Origin: Microcoleaceae cyanobacterium UBA9251
GTDB taxonomy: Bacteria > Cyanobacteriota > Cyanobacteriia > Cyanobacteriales > Microcoleaceae
Length of the DNA: 8,482 nt
Direction of reading: 5' to 3'
Assembly: GCA_003542015.1 (NCBI GenBank)
Contig: DPLL01000401.1
Location: 12,399 to 20,880 of the forward strand
Below are positions 4,280-8,482 of the stretch, in pieces. Numbering within the stretch: position 1 is the stretch's first letter; each line of letters starts with the position of its first letter. The notes below the pieces were generated by a model. It was not told the DNA's origin. It searched no databases and saw only the letters and a program-made list of their open reading frames with translations. The position numbers and the translations under genes were made by a program.

Positions 4280-6280
4280 CTAAGCAGCTCTGCGGCCGGA
4301 ATCGAGTATAACTTCGGCCATCGTGAAATCCCGTTTAATTTTCAGATTGTTGAGGTAGCCAATCGGATCGTCAGCATTAAACACCGAGCCATCAAACAAG
4401 CTAAGAGAACCCCGATTGTAAGTAATATCGGACATCCCCAACTCACGCGCCGCCGTGCTGAACGCGCCGACTCGCACAACCCGCTCCAGAATTTCCACCC
4501 AATTGCGCGGGAACACAGTATCGCCCCAGCGCGCCATCTGCACCATGTGCCACAGTTGTTCAGTGCGACTCGGACGGTTCACCCCATCTCCGCAGAACAA
4601 ATGGTGGGCGTATTCCCGCATCGGACTATCGAGGTTACAAGCAACAGAGCTGGGGTCGCCGAGTTGGATGTAACTCTTGTCGGTGGCGACATACTCCCGT
4701 CCCGCCACAATTTCCGAAACCTCAGCGGCGTGAGCTGGATCAGCACAATAGTGAGAAGCTTCCAGCAAAGCTTTGACCAGAGCAATGTGAGTGTTGGGAT
4801 AAGCAGTCGCCCAGTCTTCCCGCACCCCCAGAATTTTCGCGGGATGTCCGGGCCACAGTTCCAAATCTGTAGCGACTGTAAAGCCGACTCCTTCCATAGA
4901 GGCCCGCAAGTTCCAAGGTTCGCCGACGCAGAAACCGTCAATAGTGCCGCCCTGCAAGTCAACAATCATCTGAGCCGGAGGGATATTTTTCAGCAACACA
5001 TCGCGATCGGGGTCAATCCCGCCAGCAGCTAACCAGTAGCGCAGCAGCAGGTTGTGCATGGAAGAAGGGTGCACGATCGCCATTCTGTGAGTTTGCGCGG
5101 GCGTTCTCTGGAGCATTTTTTTAAAGTCTGCCAGAGTGTAGATCCCTTCGTCGTAAAAGCGCCTCGCGAGGGTAATTCCGTTGCCATTGCGGCTCATAGT
5201 GAGGGCTGTAACCGTTGGTATCGGCTTCTCTTGATGCCCCCCTAAGCTTAACCACATCGCCATGCCAGAGGGCATTTGGGCTGCGTCTAAGTAACCTCCA
5301 GCGATGCCGTCTACGATGCCGCGCCAACTGGTTTCCCGGACGAGGTGGACCTCATCGAGGCCGTGTTTAGCAAACAAGCCTTTTTCTTTGGCGACAGCGA
5401 GGGGAGCGCAGGCTGCGAGGGGGACAAAGCCGAGTTCGAGGTTGACTTTTTCCAGTCCGTGACGGGCGATCGCAGGTACTTTCCGTGCCCGCAGTTTTTT
5501 CACCCGTTTTTGCTGGTTAAGGAAGTAAATCATTTCGCTGCGTAGAGCGTAGTAGCTGGGGTGTGTGACTACTTCCATGCGCTTGCGGGGGCGGGGGATG
5601 TCTACTTCAAGAATCCCGCCAATCTTCGATTCTGGGCCGTTGGTGAGCATGACTATGCGATCGCTCAGCAACACCGCCTCATCCACATCGTGAGTCACCA
5701 TCAGAGCACTAATTTCGTACTCTTGGCAAATTTCCATTAATTTCTCTTGCAAATTACCGCGAGTCAAAGCGTCTAGAGCGCCGAAGGGTTCGTCCAAGAG
5801 TAACAGTTTAGGACGCAGGGCCAATGCGCGGGCGATCGCCACACGCTGTTTTTGTCCGCCGGAAAGCAATGCAGGCTGTTTCTCCGAGTGAGGGCCCAAG
5901 CCTACCATATCAATGTGTTTTTGAATGATGTCAAGGCGTTCGGCTTTCGGTAAACCGTTCATCACCGAGTCTACGGCTAGAGTAATGTTTTCCCTGACTG
6001 TCCGCCAAGGAAGCAGCGAATAGTTTTGGAATACTACCATGCGATCGGGGCCTGGTTGAGTAATTCTTTGTCCATCGATTGTCACCAATCCTTCTGTCGG
6101 CAGATCCAAACCTGCGACCATATTTAGCAGCGTAGATTTGCCGCAGCCAGAGTGTCCAATTAAGGAAATAAATTCGCCTTTTTCAATTTCCAGATCGATG
6201 CCCTTGAGGGCAACATATTTGCCACCATCTGACAAATTAAAAACTTTTTCGAGTTGTTCTACTGCAATCAAAACTGACAT
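4280..6280 (-). CDS. nrtC: Nitrate/nitrite transporter ATPase-regulator fusion NrtC
   Basis: A two-domain subunit of the nitrate/nitrite ABC transporter, 666 residues, the usual length for NrtC. Residues 1-254 are an ABC ATPase: Walker A GHSGCGKST 42-50, Q-loop Gln 85, signature LSGGQKQR 139-146, Walker B LLLLDEP 159-165, D-loop GALD 167-170, switch His 197. A basic linker (about 255-278) leads to an NrtA-like substrate-binding domain (about 279-660), with SSMHNLLLRYWLAAGGIDP and GFCVGEPWNLR paralleling NrtA. In characterised cyanobacterial transporters this domain is cytoplasmic and needed for inhibition of uptake when ammonium is present. The ATG at 6280 is preceded by a weak AAGG at 6294-6291, 10 bases upstream. 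It lies 384 bp after nrtB and 278 bp before nrtD, unusually wide gaps for this operon. CmpC has the same architecture; GDPWPLR in the linked NrtA favours nitrate. Confidence 0.95.
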   Translation of the reverse strand: MSVLIAVEQLEKVFNLSDGGKYVALKGIDLEIEKGEFISLIGHSGCGKSTLLNMVAGLDLPTEGLVTIDGQRITQPGPDRMVVFQNYSLLPWRTVRENITLAVDSVMNGLPKAERLDIIQKHIDMVGLGPHSEKQPALLSGGQKQRVAIARALALRPKLLLLDEPFGALDALTRGNLQEKLMEICQEYEISALMVTHDVDEAVLLSDRIVMLTNGPESKIGGILEVDIPRPRKRMEVVTHPSYYALRSEMIYFLNQQKRVKKLRARKVPAIARHGLEKVNLELGFVPLAACAPLAVAKEKGLFAKHGLDEVHLVRETSWRGIVDGIAGGYLDAAQMPSGMAMWLSLGGHQEKPIPTVTALTMSRNGNGITLARRFYDEGIYTLADFKKMLQRTPAQTHRMAIVHPSSMHNLLLRYWLAAGGIDPDRDVLLKNIPPAQMIVDLQGGTIDGFCVGEPWNLRASMEGVGFTVATDLELWPGHPAKILGVREDWATAYPNTHIALVKALLEASHYCADPAHAAEVSEIVAGREYVATDKSYIQLGDPSSVACNLDSPMREYAHHLFCGDGVNRPSRTEQLWHMVQMARWGDTVFPRNWVEILERVVRVGAFSTAARELGMSDITYNRGSLSLFDGSVFNADDPIGYLNNLKIKRDFTMAEVILDSGRRAA

Positions 6281-6390
6281 GGTTTTCTTGCCTTTTTGTA
6301 GGTTTGTTATTTCGATAGATGTCGCTTTTAGTCGAGTCTAGAACCCCTAAATTCCCCTGGTTGTTGGGGGACTGTGACTACACTCTTGTT

Positions 6391-6420
6391 CCCCCCTTCT
6401 TAAGGGGGGTTAGGGGGGAT
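6391..6420. repeat. C6/G6 palindromic intergenic repeat
   Basis: CCCCCCTT (6391-6398) and AAGGGGGG (6402-6409) form a perfect 8-bp stem with a 3-base loop, followed by TTAGGGGGGAT with another G6 run that could compete for the same C6 arm. This is a very common type of dispersed repeat in cyanobacterial intergenic DNA. No T run follows on the minus strand, so it is not a standard terminator, but it could slow or attenuate transcription from nrtB into nrtC. Confidence 0.8.
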
Positions 6421-6534
6421 CTGGGCCTAATCATCAAACAGCAGACCAGTATTACCTTTGACGTTAAGTTGTCACCAATAGCCCGAGCCTGGAAGTAGAA
6501 ATACTTTTACCCCATTCCGGTATAATATTATCTA

Positions 6535-6574
6535 CTTCTTCCCTCTTCTTCCCTCTTCTTCCCTCTTCTTCCTT
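6535..6574. repeat. Four-copy decamer tandem repeat
   Basis: CTTCTTCCCT is repeated at 6535, 6545 and 6555, with a fourth copy at 6565 having one change (CTTCTTCCTT). On the transcribed strand this gives AGGGAAGAAG units, a purine-only tract with repeated Shine-Dalgarno-like AGGGA. No start codon with a useful frame follows, so translation from it is not supported. Confidence 0.9.
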
Positions 6575-6580
6575 CGTGTC

Positions 6581-6621
6581 CTACCCTACGGGAACGGCTT
6601 CGCCGAACGCGTCTTCGCGGT
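6581..6621. repeat. CG-rich dispersed-type repeat
   Basis: The block CTACCCTACGGGAACGGC continues into a CGGC/GCCG mini-hairpin (6595-6605) and GCGTCTTCGCGG. Blocks of this form, built around CTACGGGAA and CTTCGC, recur between genes in filamentous cyanobacteria (recalled, not checked). It lies 44 bases beyond the nrtB stop codon. Confidence 0.6.
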
Positions 6622-6664
6622 TAAATAATCCTAATTCTTCCGGCCCCAAAGAAGTAACTAAAAA

Positions 6665-7510
6665 CTACTTTCCTTGAGAAGGAGCAATCTTTTGCTGCAA
6701 CCAAGCCATCATGCGATCGAGCATCAAACCCACCGCCCCAATATAGAACACCGCTAACAGAATTTCGCTGATGTAGTTTTGCTGGTAAGCATTCCAAATA
6801 AAGAAGCCAATACCAGTAATCCCCGACATCACAATTTCCGCAGCAATAATCGCCAGCCAAGCCAAACCGATCGCAATTCTCAATCCTGTGAAGATATAAG
6901 GAAGCGCTGACGGAAACAAGATATTGATGTAATACTCTTTCCGAGAAAGTTGCAGCACTTTCGCAACGTTGTTATAGTCATCAGGAATTTGGCGGACTCC
7001 TTCAGCAGTATTGATCAAAATCGGCCAAACTGAAGTGATAAAAATCACGAACAAAGCAGCAGGTTCGTTTTGTTGTAATGCAGCCAGGGCGATGGGTACC
7101 CAAGCCAAAGGTGCTACCATCCGCAAAAACTGAAAAATCGGATCTAAAGCCTTATTTAGAAAAGGATTTGTACCTACCACAACCCCCATGCCAATTCCCA
7201 CAACAGCAGCGAGAGTGTAGCCTTTTGCCACCCGTTCCAAACTCGCCAAAGTCTGCCAAAATAAGCCGACTCCGTAGGTTTTGGAATTCATGAAAGGATA
7301 CAACAACAAGATCCGCGTCCGTTCATCAGTCCAAACGCTAGTCGGCCCCGGCAATTTGATAATTCCCGAACTTGACAGGAATTGCCAAACAAACAGAAAT
7401 CCAATTAATCCCCAAATTGGCGGCAAGATATTTTGGGAATTCTTCTTCCAAAATTCGCCAAAAGCTCCTTGGACATTGACTCCGCCCTTTCGACTTGTGC
7501 TTACAGCCAT
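6665..7510 (-). CDS. nrtB: Nitrate/nitrite ABC transporter permease NrtB
   Basis: The inner-membrane channel subunit that receives nitrate or nitrite from NrtA and is driven by NrtC and NrtD. It has 281 residues, the normal length. Probable membrane segments lie at about 29-50, 97-116, 127-147, 151-168, 205-228 and 248-268. The cytoplasmic coupling loop of binding-protein-dependent permeases (EAA motif) spans about 169-210, with AEGVRQIPDDYNNVAKVL followed by FPSALPYIFTGLR, which would contact the ATPase Q-loops. The ATG at 7510 is supported by AGGAG at 7524-7520, nine bases upstream. nrtA ends 93 bp before it. Homologous to CmpB and to the SsuC/TauC permeases; the operon context identifies it. 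No frame damage seen. Confidence 0.93.
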   Translation of the reverse strand: MAVSTSRKGGVNVQGAFGEFWKKNSQNILPPIWGLIGFLFVWQFLSSSGIIKLPGPTSVWTDERTRILLLYPFMNSKTYGVGLFWQTLASLERVAKGYTLAAVVGIGMGVVVGTNPFLNKALDPIFQFLRMVAPLAWVPIALAALQQNEPAALFVIFITSVWPILINTAEGVRQIPDDYNNVAKVLQLSRKEYYINILFPSALPYIFTGLRIAIGLAWLAIIAAEIVMSGITGIGFFIWNAYQQNYISEILLAVFYIGAVGLMLDRMMAWLQQKIAPSQGK

Positions 7511-7519
7511 GCTGCTAAT

Positions 7520-7524
7520 CTCCT
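7520..7524 (-). promoter_or_regulatory. Ribosome-binding site of nrtB
   Basis: AGGAG on the minus strand, nine bases before the ATG at 7510. It is the clearest Shine-Dalgarno in the operon as seen here, and it fixes the nrtB start. Confidence 0.8.
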
Positions 7525-7544
7525 ATGTTTCTGCTGTTTGTTTG

Positions 7545-7586
7545 CGAGACTAATTTTTCGAGACCAAATTTTCGAGACTAAATTAT
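7545..7586. repeat. Three-copy 14-mer tandem repeat between nrtA and nrtB
   Basis: CGAGACTAATTTTT, CGAGACCAAATTTT and CGAGACTAAATTAT are contiguous. The CGAGAC core is invariant and the A/T part drifts. The array fills about half of the 93-bp nrtA-nrtB spacer. It would lie in the shared transcript, ending about 34 bases before the nrtB start codon. Confidence 0.88.
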
Positions 7587-7603
7587 GGGAAGCTAATACC
7601 CCA

Positions 7604-8482
7604 TCACACTTTTTTAATGGCCAAACTCTTGAGATAATCTTCTGGCTTTTCTGGGTTAAATTCTTTGCCATCAAAGAACTTCTCAACACCGCGAGACGTA
7701 CTTTTGGGAATATCAGCATCAGGAACTCCTGCTAATTTTGCTGCTGCTTTCCACAAATCCCCACGGTTGACTTTACCGATAATTTCTTTCTTTTCTGCCA
7801 AGGTTTTTGTTGGCAAGAAACCCCAGCGAACGCTTTCGGTTAGGAACCACAAATCATGACTTGCGTAGGGATAAGAAACGTTACCGACGCCATCGTTCCA
7901 GTACAGCGGGCCCATTTTGAAGTCGTTGATGTCTGGTTTGCTGTCGCCCATGACATACTTGCCTTCATAGGGCGGTGTCAAAACTAGCGGAGATACATCA
8001 AAGAAGCCTTTACCAGAAACGATCGCAACTAATTCGGCTCGATGTTCGGGCTTGTCGCACCACTGCTGCGCTTCGATTAGTCCTGCTAGCAGGGCTTCGG
8101 TGGCTTTCGGGTGTTTGTCTACCCAGTCGCCACGAATTGCTAGATATTCCTCTGGGTGAGCTTTCCAGATTTCGGCAGTCAGGGCTGACATGAAGCCGAT
8201 TTTTTCTTTGACGATTCGCAGGGGCCAGGGATCGCCGGTGCTGAAAGCGTCCATACTGCCGGTTTTCATGTTGGCGACGGTTTGGGCTGCCGGTACCGTT
8301 AGCAAGCTGACATCTGTATCGGGATTGATGCCGTTGGCTGCTAACCAGTAGCGAAGCCACAAATCTTGGTTGACTTTGGGGAAGGTGTAGGCTGCTTTGA
8401 AGGGTGTGCCTGCTTTGGCGAGGTCTTTGATGTAGTTTTGGGCAGCTTGGTCTAGTTTAAGTCCGATGCCTTTACCTTCGTG
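7604..8482 (-). CDS. nrtA: Nitrate/nitrite-binding protein NrtA, 5' end outside window
   Basis: The periplasmic, normally lipid-anchored, substrate-binding protein that captures nitrate and nitrite for NrtB. The frame is open from the window edge to TGA at 7604; 292 residues are visible of about 440 normal for the family, so the signal peptide, lipobox and the first part of the fold are missing. The visible part starts HEGKGIGLKLDQAAQNYIKD and contains DLWLRYWLAANGINPDTDV, DAFSTGDPWPLRIV, HPEEYLAIRGDWVDKHP and the C-terminal FFDGKEFNPEKPEDYLKSL. The segments RYWLAA-GI-PD-DV, G-PW-LR and FDG--FN---P--YL recur in the C-terminal domain of the downstream NrtC, showing their common origin. CmpA, for bicarbonate, is the main alternative. 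Its promoter and any NtcA site lie outside the window. Confidence 0.93.
   Translation of the reverse strand, partial: HEGKGIGLKLDQAAQNYIKDLAKAGTPFKAAYTFPKVNQDLWLRYWLAANGINPDTDVSLLTVPAAQTVANMKTGSMDAFSTGDPWPLRIVKEKIGFMSALTAEIWKAHPEEYLAIRGDWVDKHPKATEALLAGLIEAQQWCDKPEHRAELVAIVSGKGFFDVSPLVLTPPYEGKYVMGDSKPDINDFKMGPLYWNDGVGNVSYPYASHDLWFLTESVRWGFLPTKTLAEKKEIIGKVNRGDLWKAAAKLAGVPDADIPKSTSRGVEKFFDGKEFNPEKPEDYLKSLAIKKV

Larger units (their letters stand above)
6281..6664. other. 384-bp repeat-filled nrtB-nrtC spacer
   Basis: No gene is seen in this intra-operon gap. It carries a G/C palindrome (6391-6409) with a trailing GGTTAGGGGGGATCT, a decamer array (6535-6574), and a CG-rich dispersed-type repeat (6581-6621). 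The bases at 6425-6534 include TATAAT on the plus strand (6521-6526) but no matching -35 or gene in that direction, so I do not call a promoter. Co-transcription of nrtC with nrtB must read through all of this. Confidence 0.75.

Noticed and set aside
6391..6420. C6/G6 palindrome as terminator after nrtB
   Set aside because: No T run follows the stem on the minus strand, and the structure matches a common dispersed intergenic repeat.
6498..6516. NtcA-like site GTA...TAC before nrtC
   Set aside because: GTAGAAATACTTTTAC has ten bases between GTA and TAC; NtcA sites have eight. No matching promoter spacing to nrtC is seen.
3156..8482. cmpABCD bicarbonate transporter instead of nrtABCD
   Set aside because: The families are close and share the fused third subunit. 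The NrtA-like GDPWPLR motif and overall NrtC/NrtD similarity as I recall it favour nitrate. A phylogenetic tree of NrtA/CmpA would settle it.

Overview
The window reads as cyanobacterial chromosome, most likely from a filamentous non-heterocystous lineage (Microcoleus, Oscillatoria or Tychonema type; the genus is inference). The main evidence is a large part of an nrtABCD nitrate/nitrite ABC transporter operon with the two-domain NrtC found only in cyanobacteria. Five copies of the HIP1 octamer GCGATCGC, heptanucleotide tandem repeats, and many short palindromic intergenic repeats agree with this. All full-length genes lie on the minus strand.

Right part (about 3.0-8.5 kb): read in the direction of transcription this is nrtA (5' end cut off by the window), nrtB, nrtC and nrtD, followed by a good intrinsic terminator at 2991-3026. 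NrtA is the lipoprotein-type substrate-binding protein, NrtB the membrane permease, NrtD the plain ATPase, and NrtC an ATPase fused to a second, NrtA-like domain that regulates transport. The spacers are unusually long (93, 384 and 278 bp), and each is filled with repeats: three 14-mers between nrtA and nrtB; a G/C palindrome, four decamers and a CG-rich repeat between nrtB and nrtC; and a 108-bp structure bounded by 10-bp inverted repeats plus two short tandem arrays between nrtC and nrtD. narB does not follow nrtD within the window.

Middle (about 1.8-2.9 kb): a graveyard of transposon and repeat sequence. It holds an N-terminal TnpB remnant on the plus strand (1981-2133), a C-terminal TnpB remnant of a different type on the minus strand (2130-2766) with a one-base frameshift, strong hairpins at both ends of the latter, an array of ten heptamers, and a C-rich octamer array. 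Neither TnpB piece can be a working nuclease as it stands.

Left part (1-1.8 kb): one intact methyl-accepting chemotaxis protein gene with two membrane segments and a four-helix sensor but no HAMP domain, followed by its own likely terminator. Beyond it is a broken remnant of a LuxR-type DNA-binding protein, whose homology stops inside a palindrome at the window edge.

I see no complete undescribed system. The points most worth a second look are the two TnpB remnants meeting in one hairpin, the 108-bp repeat behind nrtC, and the way repeats have colonised the nrt operon spacers.
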